This document shows, piece after piece, positions 7,773 through 15,519 of a DNA stretch of 23,533 nt; position 1 is the first letter of the stretch; each line of letters begins with the position of its first letter. The stretch lies in the NCBI GenBank assembly GCA_937908275.1, contig CALERA010000224.1, positions 1-23,533 on the forward strand, given 5' to 3'. Made by a program: the position numbers and the translations under genes. Source of the DNA: an uncultured Desulfarculaceae bacterium (GTDB lineage Bacteria > Desulfobacterota > Desulfarculia > Desulfarculales > Desulfarculaceae). The notes beneath the pieces are model-generated. The model was not told the origin of the DNA. It was given only the letters and a program-made list of their open reading frames with translations, and made no database searches.

Positions 7773-9140
7773 CTATTGTTTTAATTCCCGCGCCAGACGA
7801 TCCGCGCAGAAGTTGGTGGCCTCGGCCAGGCTGGGGTGCAGGTAGGGGATGTCGGCGATGTCCCGGGGCCGCCCGCCCAGCTTCATGGCCACCGCCACGT
7901 CATGGATCATCTCCGCCGCGTTGGGCGCGATCAGCTCCGCCCCCACGATCAGCCCGGTGTCACGGTCGGCCCGCATGGTCATGAAGCCGCGCAGGGGCTG
8001 GGGATAGGTGCGGGCCACGCCCATCTCGCCCAAAACCTGGGTGGCCTCGGCAAAGCGAAGCCCGGCGTGGTGGGCCTGGCCGTGGTTGAGCCCCACCCGG
8101 GCGAACTGGGGATCGGTGTAGACCGCCCGGGGCAAGACCCGATCGTCGATGGCCCGGGCCTCGGCCCGGCTGGCGTTGTGGCCGGCGATCTCGCCCTGCA
8201 CGACGGCCAGGTTCACCACCATCGGCCCGCCGGTCACGTCCCCGGCCGCGAAGATGTGGGGCTGGCTGGTGCGCATGAACCGGTCCACCGCCACCGCCCC
8301 GCCCTTGAGCGCCACCTCCGCCGCCGCGAGATTCAGGCCCTCCAGGTTGGGCCGCCGGCCCAGGGCCGCCAGGATGGCCTCGGCCTCCAGCGTGGCCGCT
8401 TGGTCGTGGTGCAGGAAGCGCAGCCGCCAGCCGCCGCCGGCCGGCTCCACCGCCTGGAGCTGGGTGTCGGTGAAAATCTTGATCCCATCGTCCGCCAGGG
8501 CCGCCTGCATCACCTGGCCCACGGCCTGGTCCTCGTTGCTCAGCAGTTGGCCGCTGCGCTGCACCAGGCTCACCGCCACCCCCATGCGCGCCGCGAACTG
8601 GGCCAGCTCCAGGGCGATGGCCCCGCCGCCCAGCACGATCAGCGAGGCCGGCAGGGCCTCCAGCTCCATGAAGCTCTCGGCCACCAGGGGGCCGGCCGCG
8701 TCCAGGCCCTCCAGGGCCGGCGAGACCTCCCGGCTGCCGGTGGCGATGACAATGCGGTCGGCCGTGATCCGCTGGCCGGCCACCTCCAGGGTGTGGGGGT
8801 CCAGGAACCCCGCCCGCCCCGAGATCAGCTCCAGGCCCTGGGCCAGCTTGGCCTGCACCGCCTGGACCCGGTTGCCGGCCAGGAACTCCACCACCTGGCG
8901 CTTGTGGCCCAAGACCCCGGGATAAGCCGTGCGACCGTCAGCCTTTTGCTCGCGGACCAGGGCCGCGTGGTGCAGCAGGGTCTTGCTGGGCATGCAGCCG
9001 GCCAGGATGCACAGGCCGCCCAGGCGGCCGGCCTCGGCCATGGCCACCCGCGCGCCGCTCTTGAGCGCGGTGGTGGCGGCGGTGAAGCCGCCGCTGCCGC
9101 CCCCGCCGATGATGAACACGTCGTAGTCGAAACCGCTCAC
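7773..9140 (-). CDS. Lpd/MerA-like FAD pyridine nucleotide-disulfide oxidoreductase
   Basis: This 455-residue flavoprotein belongs to the class I pyridine nucleotide-disulfide oxidoreductases (dihydrolipoamide dehydrogenase, mercuric reductase). The FAD loop is GGGGSGG (12-18). The redox-active disulfide is C44/C49 in GGLCILAGCMPSK, and the NAD(P) loop is GGGAIALE in mid-protein. The second FAD contact is IFAAGDVTGG. The C-terminal dimerisation domain ends with YLHPSLAEA, carrying the His-Pro...Glu that serves as active-site base in the partner subunit. No MerA N-terminal HMA domain and no C-terminal Cys pair are present, so mercury reduction is unlikely. The electron acceptor is unknown. The start is GTG in GTGA, overlapping the stop of the CNNM/CBS gene by 4 bases, so the two are translationally coupled. 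Confidence 0.88.
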   Translation of the reverse strand: MSGFDYDVFIIGGGGSGGFTAATTALKSGARVAMAEAGRLGGLCILAGCMPSKTLLHHAALVREQKADGRTAYPGVLGHKRQVVEFLAGNRVQAVQAKLAQGLELISGRAGFLDPHTLEVAGQRITADRIVIATGSREVSPALEGLDAAGPLVAESFMELEALPASLIVLGGGAIALELAQFAARMGVAVSLVQRSGQLLSNEDQAVGQVMQAALADDGIKIFTDTQLQAVEPAGGGWRLRFLHHDQAATLEAEAILAALGRRPNLEGLNLAAAEVALKGGAVAVDRFMRTSQPHIFAAGDVTGGPMVVNLAVVQGEIAGHNASRAEARAIDDRVLPRAVYTDPQFARVGLNHGQAHHAGLRFAEATQVLGEMGVARTYPQPLRGFMTMRADRDTGLIVGAELIAPNAAEMIHDVAVAMKLGGRPRDIADIPYLHPSLAEATNFCADRLARELKQ

Positions 9141-10183
9141 CCTTGTCCGCCCTCCTGGTCGCGCAGCACCCGCTTGGCCCGCTTGCGGGCCAATTCGCGC
9201 AGGTCCGCCACCTGGTCCTTCTCGTCCATGATCTCCGAGCCCACCAGGGTCTCCAGCACGTCCTCCATGGTCAGCAGGCCCATGATCCCGCCGTATTCAT
9301 CCACCACCAGGCAGAGGTGCTCGCGGTGGCGCAGGAAGGCGTTCAGCAGGTCCAGGGCGTTGGCCGAGGGCGGCACGAAACGCACCCGCTTGGCCACCTT
9401 CAACAGGCGCTCGTCCTTCTGGCGTCCATCCCGGGCCAGGATCTCGCTCTTCATCACGTAGCCCACCACCTCGTCCGGGTTGCCCACGTAGACCGGCACC
9501 CGCGAGAAGGGCCACTTGCGGGCCTCGTCCGCCACCTGGCTCAGGCGCAGGCTGCCGTCCACGCAAAACATCACCGTGCGGGGGGTCATGATCTCCCCGG
9601 CCTTGACCTCCTCCAGGGCGATGATGTTCTGGATCAGGTCGTGCTCCAGCTTGCTGATCTCGCCCCCCCGCGCGCCCAGGCGGGCCGCGGCCAGGATTTC
9701 GTCTTCGCTCACCTTGGTGGCGGAGGCGTTCCCCCCGGAAAAGGCGCGCGTCAGTAGGTGCACCGCCCAGACCACGGGAGCCAGGATGATGATCATGGCC
9801 TTCAGGGGGCTCACCGTCCAGGGCCACAGGGCGCGCCAATACGTGGTGCCCAGGGTCTTGGGCAGGATCTCGGTGAAGACCAGGGTGGAAAAAGTGAACA
9901 GGGCCGAAAAGATGACCAGGGAGTCGGCCCCCCAAATGTCGCCTGCCGCCCAGCCGGCCACCGAGGCCCCGCCGGTGTGGGCCAGGGTGTTGAGGATGAG
10001 GATGGAGGAAAGCGGCCGCTCCATGCGATTCTTGAAATCCCGCATCTGCCGGGCCTGGGTCGAGCCCCGCTCCAGGGCCGCCTCCAGGGAGATGGCGCGG
10101 GTGGAGAACAGCACCGCCTCCAGCAGGGAGCAGATGAACGACACTCCCTGGGAGACCGCCACCGAGATCACGAACAGGAACAT
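9137..10183 (-). CDS. CNNM (DUF21) plus CBS-pair membrane protein, CorC/HlyC family
   Basis: The 348-residue protein starts with a CNNM/DUF21 transmembrane domain (about 1-170). This has hydrophobic helices around MFLFVISVAVSQGVSFICS, SSILILNTLAHTGGAS and SLVIFSALFTFSTLVFTEILPKT. A cytoplasmic CBS-domain pair follows, from GEIMTPRTVM to VVDEYGGIMGLLTMEDVLETLVGSEI. Relatives are linked to magnesium or cobalt transport and are often annotated as hemolysins. The usual C-terminal CorC_HlyC domain is missing: the protein stops soon after the second CBS domain with a basic tail. ATG 10183 is chosen because GGAGGGAG lies immediately upstream and the hydrophobic segment starts there. An upstream in-frame ATG at 10300 would add 39 residues of non-family sequence. 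It overlaps the downstream oxidoreductase gene by 4 bases. Confidence 0.88.
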   Translation of the reverse strand: MFLFVISVAVSQGVSFICSLLEAVLFSTRAISLEAALERGSTQARQMRDFKNRMERPLSSILILNTLAHTGGASVAGWAAGDIWGADSLVIFSALFTFSTLVFTEILPKTLGTTYWRALWPWTVSPLKAMIIILAPVVWAVHLLTRAFSGGNASATKVSEDEILAAARLGARGGEISKLEHDLIQNIIALEEVKAGEIMTPRTVMFCVDGSLRLSQVADEARKWPFSRVPVYVGNPDEVVGYVMKSEILARDGRQKDERLLKVAKRVRFVPPSANALDLLNAFLRHREHLCLVVDEYGGIMGLLTMEDVLETLVGSEIMDEKDQVADLRELARKRAKRVLRDQEGGQG

Positions 10184-10305
10184 TGCTCCCTCCGCCGCAG
10201 ATGAACCGGCCGCCTGACAACCCGGCCCGACCTCATTTCTGACTGCCATTGAGGATACCATGTCTGGGGCCGACGTGTTGCGCAGCCTGGCCCTCGACAC
10301 CGGGC

Positions 10306-10345
10306 GGAAAAAGCGCCCCGGACGGCCGCTGGGCCATCCGGGGCG
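10306..10345 (-). terminator. Intrinsic terminator of the dctPQM operon
   Basis: On the minus strand the stem CGCCCCGGA/TCCGGGGCG (10337-10345 with 10314-10322) has an inner GGCC/GGCC pairing in its 14-base loop and is followed at once by CTTTTTCC. It lies 30 bases after the dctM stop, as expected for a rho-independent terminator. Confidence 0.8.
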
Positions 10346-10375
10346 TGGTCAGGTTGGGCGGCGGGGCGGGTCGGA

Positions 10376-11683
10376 TCAGGCCCCGCGCATCATCTGCGGC
10401 AGCCAGGTGATCAGTTCGGGCCAGGCGATGAACAGGGCCGTGGCCAGGACCAGGGCCCAAAGGAAGGGCAGCGAACCCCGGAAAATCTCCTCCAGGGGGG
10501 TGCGCAGGTCCACGCCGTGGACCACGTAGGCGTTGATCCCCACCGGTGGAGTGATGACCCCCATCTGGGTGACCAGCACGATGATCACCCCGAACCAGAC
10601 GGGGTCGTAGCCCAGGCCCATCACCACCGGGTGGAAGATGGGGATGGTGAGCATGATGAGCGCCAGGGCGTCGATGAAGCAGCCGCCCAGCAGGTAGATG
10701 GCCACGATCAGGCCCATCACCGCCCAGCCCGGCCAGGCCAGGCCCTGCACCCAGGCCGCGGCGGCCATGGGGATGCCGGTCACGGCCAGGAAATGCCCGA
10801 AAATCACCGCGCCGGCCACCAGCATCAGGACCATGCAGGAGGTGCGCAGGGACTCCACCAGGGACTTGAGCAGCTTGGACCAGGGCAACAGCCGCCGCAG
10901 CCAGGCGGTGACCAGCATCCCGGCCGCGCCCACCCCGCCGGCCTCGGTGGGGGTGAACAGACCGGTGAACAGCCCGCCCATCACCAGGCCGAAGACCGCC
11001 AGGGTCTCGGAGAGATTGCCCAGGCTTTTCAGGCGGATATGCCAGTCACTGCGCTCCCCGGCCGGACCCAGCTTGGGATTGCGCCGGCAGACCAGGGCCA
11101 CGGTGAGCACGAACATCAGGCTGACGATGACCGAGGGCACCAGGGCCGCCACGAACAGCGCGCCGATGGACTGCTCGGTGAGGATGCCATAGACCAGCAG
11201 CACCACCGAAGGCGGCACCAGCATCCCCAGGCCGCCGGCGCTGGCCACCACGCCGGTGGCCAGGCGGGGGTGATAGCCATAGCGGCGCATCTCGGGCAGG
11301 CCCACGGTGGCCATGGTGGCGGCCGTGGCCGGGGAGCTGCCGCAGACCGCGCCAAAGGCGGCGCAGGCCGCCACGGTGGCCATGGCCAGACCGCCCTGGA
11401 TATGGCCCAGGAATCGATAGGCGGTGTCGTAGAGCCGGCGGCTGATGCCGGCGTTGAAGGCGATCTGCCCCATGAGGATGAACAGGGGCACGATGGTCAG
11501 GCCATAGGAGGAGAAAACGCCGTAGTAGTCGCGGGCCAGGAGCTTCAGGGCCGGCTCCAGGCCGCGCACCAGGGCGAAGCCGCAGAATCCCACCATGGCC
11601 ATGACATAGGCGATGGGCGCGCGGGAGAAGAACATGGCCACCAGGACCAGCACCCCCAGCAGCCCGATCAGGACCGGACTCAT
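10376..11683 (-). CDS. dctM: TRAP transporter large permease, DctM family
   Basis: The 435-residue protein is the large, 12-helix, ion-coupled membrane subunit of a TRAP transporter in the DctM/IT superfamily. Signatures seen are GAVCGSSPATAATMATVG, GMLVPPSVVLLVYG, the mid-protein TPTEAGGVGA and the second-half GVITPPVGINAYVVHG. The paired PP motifs and the internal repeat are normal for the family, as is the length. ATG 11683 follows directly on the dctQ stop (TGATG, 1 shared base), so translation is coupled; the longer frame upstream to 11917 is only shadow sequence of dctQ. The substrate is set by the DctP protein and is not readable. A terminator lies 30 bases downstream. Confidence 0.93.
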   Translation of the reverse strand: MSPVLIGLLGVLVLVAMFFSRAPIAYVMAMVGFCGFALVRGLEPALKLLARDYYGVFSSYGLTIVPLFILMGQIAFNAGISRRLYDTAYRFLGHIQGGLAMATVAACAAFGAVCGSSPATAATMATVGLPEMRRYGYHPRLATGVVASAGGLGMLVPPSVVLLVYGILTEQSIGALFVAALVPSVIVSLMFVLTVALVCRRNPKLGPAGERSDWHIRLKSLGNLSETLAVFGLVMGGLFTGLFTPTEAGGVGAAGMLVTAWLRRLLPWSKLLKSLVESLRTSCMVLMLVAGAVIFGHFLAVTGIPMAAAAWVQGLAWPGWAVMGLIVAIYLLGGCFIDALALIMLTIPIFHPVVMGLGYDPVWFGVIIVLVTQMGVITPPVGINAYVVHGVDLRTPLEEIFRGSLPFLWALVLATALFIAWPELITWLPQMMRGA

Positions 11684-12165
11684 CAGCGCACCGCCCTTCT
11701 GACCGCGGCCGAGAGGTCGGCGGCCAGGGTGAAGGCCAGGCCGGCGAAGGCCAGGGCGATCAGCCGCAGGATGAAGTGCAGCGGCATCCCCAGGCTCATG
11801 CTCAGCTCGCCGTTGTCCTGCAGCTGGCCGGCGTAGAGCCAGGACTGCCAGGCCACCACCGCGAAGAAGACCAGGCAGGCCAGATGGCCGGCCCCGTCCA
11901 CCAGGGCCGCCAGCCACTCGGGCAGGCGGCGCACCAGCATGTCCAGCGAGACATGGCCGCGCTCGCGCTGGGTCACCGGCAGACTCAGGCCCAGCATCAG
12001 GGTGGCCAGCAGCGACACCCCTTCCACCAGGCCCCAGAGGGGCTGGTCGATGGCCCGACAGACCACGTCCACGCAGGTGACCAGCATCATGGCCGCCAGG
12101 GCGGCCGCGCCCAAATACTTGAACGCGGCCACCATGGCGTCTATCGCTTTTTCCAGGGCTGACAT
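11683..12165 (-). CDS. dctQ: TRAP transporter small permease, DctQ family
   Basis: This 160-residue membrane protein has four predicted helices, at about residues 15-36, 45-62, 86-106 and 129-150, which is the DctQ pattern. The segment ending QRERGHVSLDMLVRRLP between the second and third helices carries the typical (R/K)-x-H-(V/I)-x-(L/V)-(D/E) family signature. DctQ forms the membrane complex with DctM and helps dock the periplasmic binding protein. It lies 13 bases after dctP and overlaps dctM by one base. The start is ATG with AGGGGG about 9 bases upstream. Confidence 0.9.
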   Translation of the reverse strand: MSALEKAIDAMVAAFKYLGAAALAAMMLVTCVDVVCRAIDQPLWGLVEGVSLLATLMLGLSLPVTQRERGHVSLDMLVRRLPEWLAALVDGAGHLACLVFFAVVAWQSWLYAGQLQDNGELSMSLGMPLHFILRLIALAFAGLAFTLAADLSAAVRRAVR

Positions 12166-12178
12166 GCGCCCATACCCC

Positions 12179-13204
12179 CTAGCGCCCGGCCTCGACCAGG
12201 GCCTTCTTGGCCGCCGCCACGATGCCGGCGCCGTCCAGGCCGCGACCCTTGACCCGGGTCACGTACTCGTCCAGCACCGGCTGGGCGGCCTTGCGCCAAG
12301 CCTCGGTCTCCTGGGGGCTGGGGGTCAGCACCTCGCGCCCGCCCTGGGCCAGGAAGAACTCCAGGCCCTTGACGTCGGCCTCGTCCCAGGCCTTGCCGTG
12401 GCGATCGGCCCACTCCAGGTTGACCTTGGCGATGATCTGGCGCACGTCGGCCGGCAGGGACTGCCAGCGGTCCTGATTCATGACCAGGAAGAAGCAGGTG
12501 GTGTAGCCCACGCTGCTCAGGTCAGTGGCGTAGTTGACCACCTCGCCCAGCTTCCAGCCCAGGTTGGACTCCCGGGGGTAGATGGAGCCGTCCACCACGC
12601 CCTTTTCCAGGGCCTGGTAGGCCTCGGGCATGGCCAGGGCCACCGGCACCCCGCCCAGGGCCTTGACCAGGTTGGCGCTGGTGCCGGTGGCGCGGATCTT
12701 GAGCCCGGCCAGGTCCTCCAGGGCCTTGACCGGCTTCTTGCGGGTGTGCAGCCGGCCCGGGCCATGGGCGTGCAGGTACATCACCTGCACCTGCTTCAAC
12801 TCGGCCGGCTTGAGCTCGGCGGCCAGGCGGTTGGCCACCTTGGTGGCCGCCACGCCATTGGCGTAGCCCAGGGGCAGGTCCACCGCCTCCATCACCGGGA
12901 AGCGGCCCCGGGTGTAGGCGAAGCAGCTCATGCCCAGATCGGCCATGCCGTTGACCACGCCGTCAAAGGTTTGCTCGGCCTTGAGCAGGGTGGAGCCGGG
13001 CAGGTACTGGAAGGTCACCCGGCCGTTGGTCTGGCGGGTGATCTCGTCACACCAGGCCTGGGCCAGGAGCGAGTGGGCGTGGCTGGGGGGGAAGAAATTG
13101 CTGTAGGTCAGATTGATGGCTTCGGCGGCCTGGGCCGGGGCGGGCAGACCGGCGCTCAGTGGCGCGGCCAGGCAGAGGCACAGCAGGGCGAGTCGGGTCA
13201 ACAT
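12179..13204 (-). CDS. dctP: TRAP transporter periplasmic substrate-binding protein, DctP family
   Basis: The 341-residue product begins with a clear Sec signal peptide (MLTRLALLCLCLAAPLSAGL, probable cleavage after AQA near residue 26). The mature part shows DctP features: TYSNFFPPSHAH at the front, the LKIRATGTSANLVKALGG segment with the conserved substrate-binding Arg, and PEAYQALEKGVVDG. It captures an organic acid in the periplasm and hands it to DctQM. Whether that is a C4-dicarboxylate or another carboxylate cannot be told. ATG 13204 follows GGAGG by 6 bases and gives the signal peptide; the longer frame to 13267 adds non-signal sequence. First gene of the dctPQM operon. Confidence 0.92.
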   Translation of the reverse strand: MLTRLALLCLCLAAPLSAGLPAPAQAAEAINLTYSNFFPPSHAHSLLAQAWCDEITRQTNGRVTFQYLPGSTLLKAEQTFDGVVNGMADLGMSCFAYTRGRFPVMEAVDLPLGYANGVAATKVANRLAAELKPAELKQVQVMYLHAHGPGRLHTRKKPVKALEDLAGLKIRATGTSANLVKALGGVPVALAMPEAYQALEKGVVDGSIYPRESNLGWKLGEVVNYATDLSSVGYTTCFFLVMNQDRWQSLPADVRQIIAKVNLEWADRHGKAWDEADVKGLEFFLAQGGREVLTPSPQETEAWRKAAQPVLDEYVTRVKGRGLDGAGIVAAAKKALVEAGR

Positions 13205-13324
13205 GATCAACCTCCACGGGAGCGTGAGAACGAGGTGGCGCGGCGCCGGGCCGGGAAAAGGCCCCATCGCAGACGTTATTCAGCGCCTTTGGTTGCGCGG
13301 GAAGGATTCGTATTCTACGGGGTG

Positions 13325-13354
13325 AAAAAGATTATCGGCCCGAGGGCCGATAAT
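13325..13354 (-). terminator. Hairpin with T run, probable terminator after the methyltransferase
   Basis: ATTATCGGCCC and GGGCCGATAAT (13331-13341 and 13344-13354) form an 11-bp perfect inverted repeat with 2 bases between. On the minus strand it is followed at once by CTTTTTC. This fits a rho-independent terminator for transcripts from the methyltransferase, about 170 bases beyond its stop. Because it also lies upstream of dctP, an operator role is an alternative. Confidence 0.6.
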
Positions 13355-13374
13355 AATAGGCGTAATAATAGGCG
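13351..13374. repeat. Two tandem copies of a 12-base repeat
   Basis: TAATAATAGGCG occurs twice back to back, exactly, and shares its first 4 bases with the right arm of the neighbouring palindrome. On the minus strand it reads CGCCTATTATTA twice. The AT-rich halves stand out from the GC-rich surroundings. It may be a short slippage repeat or a paired protein-binding site upstream of dctP. Confidence 0.7.
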
Positions 13375-13525
13375 CGCGCCGCGTTACCGTTCGTCCGGCT
13401 GGATTTTGCAGCGGCGATGGTCACGACAGCGTTGCTCCAAGGTGCGGATCAGGGCTGGATCAGGGTTGCGCGCGGGGCTGGTCGGCCGCCACGCTGGCCC
13501 TTTGTAGCCGTATCGCAGCCAGGAG

Positions 13526-14341
13526 TCAAGCCAAATGCGCACGCCGGGCCTCGGCCTTGAAAAAAGTGTAGCAGAAGGTGCCGCCGGGCCCGGCCGTGCC
13601 CAGAAGGTCGGTCACGCCCTTTTCCCATTCCTCGGGGTTCAGGTAGCCCGCCGTCAGGGCCTGCTCGCGCACCCCCTGGACCATGGGCACGATGGTGCGG
13701 CGCACGAAGCCCTCCACCTGGCGGGGACGGCTGGCGTCGGCATAGACCATGCGCGGCGAAACCCGGACCTGGTCCAGGCCGGCCGCCACCAGCAGGGGAT
13801 AGAGCCGGCGGCCGATCAGGCTGTCGCCGCCCAGGCCGGCCTGGCTGTCGACCAGGCATTGCCAGGCCCGGCGAGCCAGGTCGGTCTCGGGGTGAAAGTA
13901 GCAGGAGCCGTGATCGCCCTCGATCACGGTCAGGCTGCCGCCGGGCTTGAGCACCCGTTTCAGCTCGCGCAGCACCGCCACCGGGTCGGTCAGGTGCTCC
14001 AGCACGAAGCACAGGAAAACATGGTCGAATTCGGCCTCGGCAAAAGGCAGGCCGTAGAGGTCGCCCTGGCGGAACTCCACCCGGGTCATGCCCCGGGCCT
14101 GGGCCGCTGCCCGGGCCTGGGCCAACGAATCGGGCGAGATGTCCAGGCAGGTGAAATCGGTCTCCGGGCTGTTGGCGTAGAGGAACCCGGTCTGGGCCCC
14201 CACCCCGCAGCCAGCCTCCAAGACCTTGGCCCCGGGCGGATAGACGGTGTCGTAATGCAGCAGCTCGGCCAGGATGTCGGCCTGGTCGCCCAGGCGCTGG
14301 GCCTCGCGTTCGGAATAGCCGTGGACGTAGGCGTCGGCCAT
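13526..14341 (-). CDS. Class I SAM-dependent methyltransferase
   Basis: The 271-residue protein has a class I Rossmann methyltransferase core: motif I VLEAGCGVGAQT (about 40-51), the acidic end of strand 2 in FTCLDISPDSLAQA, RQGDLYGLPF, and motif IV FDHVFLCFVLEHL followed by LKPGGSLTVIEGDHG. It resembles the UbiE/COQ5-like and arsenite-methyltransferase-like general family (Methyltransf_11/31). The C-terminal half (about 150-271) has no motif I recognise, so the acceptor is unknown. The ATG has GAGGGG upstream. It lies 95 bases after hypE on the same strand and could be the last gene of the hyp transcript, since a terminator-like hairpin follows it. Confidence 0.85.
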   Translation of the reverse strand: MADAYVHGYSEREAQRLGDQADILAELLHYDTVYPPGAKVLEAGCGVGAQTGFLYANSPETDFTCLDISPDSLAQARAAAQARGMTRVEFRQGDLYGLPFAEAEFDHVFLCFVLEHLTDPVAVLRELKRVLKPGGSLTVIEGDHGSCYFHPETDLARRAWQCLVDSQAGLGGDSLIGRRLYPLLVAAGLDQVRVSPRMVYADASRPRQVEGFVRRTIVPMVQGVREQALTAGYLNPEEWEKGVTDLLGTAGPGGTFCYTFFKAEARRAHLA

Positions 14342-14436
14342 GAATCAATCCCCTCCCCGCGCCGGGCAATGGCGCTGGCCAAAACCTAAGCACCAGGGAG
14401 GGGCGGGGCAAGGGGCGCGGCCGCGAAAAAGCGGCC

Positions 14437-15447
14437 TCAGCAGATCCGGGGCAGGGGCTCGCCGGAGAGCATGTCCAGGATGCGGCCGCCGCCCACGGCG
14501 GTCTTGAGCCAGACCCGGCCCCGGGGGGACTCCAGCACCCGGCCGATGACCGCCGCGCCCGCGCCCAGGGGATGGGCCCGGAGCGCGCCGAGCGCCGCCT
14601 CGGCCTGCTCGCCGGCCACGATGCAGATCAGCTTGCCCTCGTTGGCCAGGTAGAGCGGGTCCAGGCCCAGGAGCTCGCAGACCCCGGCCACCACCGGGTT
14701 GATGGGGATGGCTCCCTCGCTCAACTCCAGGGCCACGCCGCTGGTCTGGGCGATCTCGTTCAGGGTGGTGGCCAGGCCGCCCCGGGTGGGGTCGCGCAGC
14801 ACGTGGACCCGGTCGCAGACCGCCAGCAGGTCGGCCACCAGACCGTTCAGGGCCGCGGAATCGCTGCGCAAGGGCGCGTCCAACCCCAGACCCTGGCGCT
14901 GGGCCATGATCGTCACCCCGTGGTCACCCATGCTGCCCGAGACCAGCACCGCGTCCCCGGGCCGGGCCAGGTGGGCCCCCAGCTCCCGGCCCTCGGGCAA
15001 CACCCCCACCCCGGTGGTGTTGATGAACAGCTTGTCGGCCTGGCCCCGGCCCACCACCTTGGTGTCCCCGGCGATGATGGCCACTCCGGCCGCCCGGGCC
15101 GCCGCCGCCATGCTGGCCACGATGCGCTCCAGCAGCGCCAGGGAGAGGCCCTCCTCCAGCACGAAGCCGGCGGTGAGCCACAGGGGGGTAGCCCCGCGCA
15201 TGGCCACGTCGTTGACCGTGCCGTGCACCGCCAGGGAGCCGATGTCCCCGCCCGGGAACTCGATGGGGTCCACCACGAAGCTGTCGGTGCTGATGGCCAG
15301 CCGCCCGGGCGGCGGGGTCAGGACGGCGGCGTCGTCCATGGTGTCCAGGACCGGATTGGCCAGGTGGCGGGCGAAGACCCGGGCCACCAGCTCGTGGCTG
15401 GCCCGGCCGCCGGCCCCATGGTCCAGCAGGATGGTGTCGGAGGGCAT
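14437..15447 (-). CDS. hypE: [NiFe]-hydrogenase maturation protein HypE
   Basis: The 336-residue PurM-fold protein ends in PRIC, with C336 as the last residue. This is the cysteine that HypF carbamoylates and that HypE dehydrates with ATP to a thiocyanate, the source of the active-site cyanide ligands. Other signatures are LLDHGAGGRASHELV at the start, STDSFVVDP, GTVNDVAMRGA, IIAGDTKVV and RDPTRGGLATTLNEIA. The length is normal and all key residues seem intact. The start is ATG with AGGAG 5 bases upstream. It follows gnd by 72 bases and is the last hyp gene of the cluster. A 6-bp inverted repeat (14419-14436) lies directly after the stop but has no T run, so termination there is doubtful. Confidence 0.96.
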   Translation of the reverse strand: MPSDTILLDHGAGGRASHELVARVFARHLANPVLDTMDDAAVLTPPPGRLAISTDSFVVDPIEFPGGDIGSLAVHGTVNDVAMRGATPLWLTAGFVLEEGLSLALLERIVASMAAAARAAGVAIIAGDTKVVGRGQADKLFINTTGVGVLPEGRELGAHLARPGDAVLVSGSMGDHGVTIMAQRQGLGLDAPLRSDSAALNGLVADLLAVCDRVHVLRDPTRGGLATTLNEIAQTSGVALELSEGAIPINPVVAGVCELLGLDPLYLANEGKLICIVAGEQAEAALGALRAHPLGAGAAVIGRVLESPRGRVWLKTAVGGGRILDMLSGEPLPRIC

Positions 15448-15519
15448 GCGTGCTCCTGGGTGGTTGGGGGGCTGGGGCAGCTTAACCCCCGGGGCCGGGA
15501 CCTGGCAAGCCTTCCGGCC

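Larger units (their letters stand above)
13205..13525. other. Non-coding region between methyltransferase and dctP
   Basis: I found no gene in these 321 bases. The region holds a terminator-like palindrome (13325-13354) and a 12-base tandem repeat (13351-13374). It is locally AT-rich around 13300-13375 in an otherwise GC-rich window. It must contain the dctP promoter: a lone -10-like TAGAAT is present on the minus strand at 13312-13317, but I see no good -35 partner. The stretch 13375-13525 shows nothing recognisable. Confidence 0.5.

Noticed and set aside
7773..9140. Possible mercuric reductase
   Set aside because: The protein lacks the N-terminal HMA domain and C-terminal cysteine pair of MerA, and there is no mer gene nearby.
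7836..9461. A 541-codon plus-strand frame opposite the Lpd-like gene
   Set aside because: Antisense shadow with no domain; the opposite strand carries the FAD, disulfide and NAD motifs.
10517..11836. A 439-codon plus-strand frame opposite dctM and dctQ, rich in His, Gln, Gly and Asp
   Set aside because: It resembles a metal-binding low-complexity protein, but it is the reverse complement of hydrophobic membrane-helix codons.
14419..14436. GGCCGC/GCGGCC inverted repeat directly after the hypE stop
   Set aside because: The stem is only 6 bp and no T run follows on the minus strand, so it is not convincing as a terminator.
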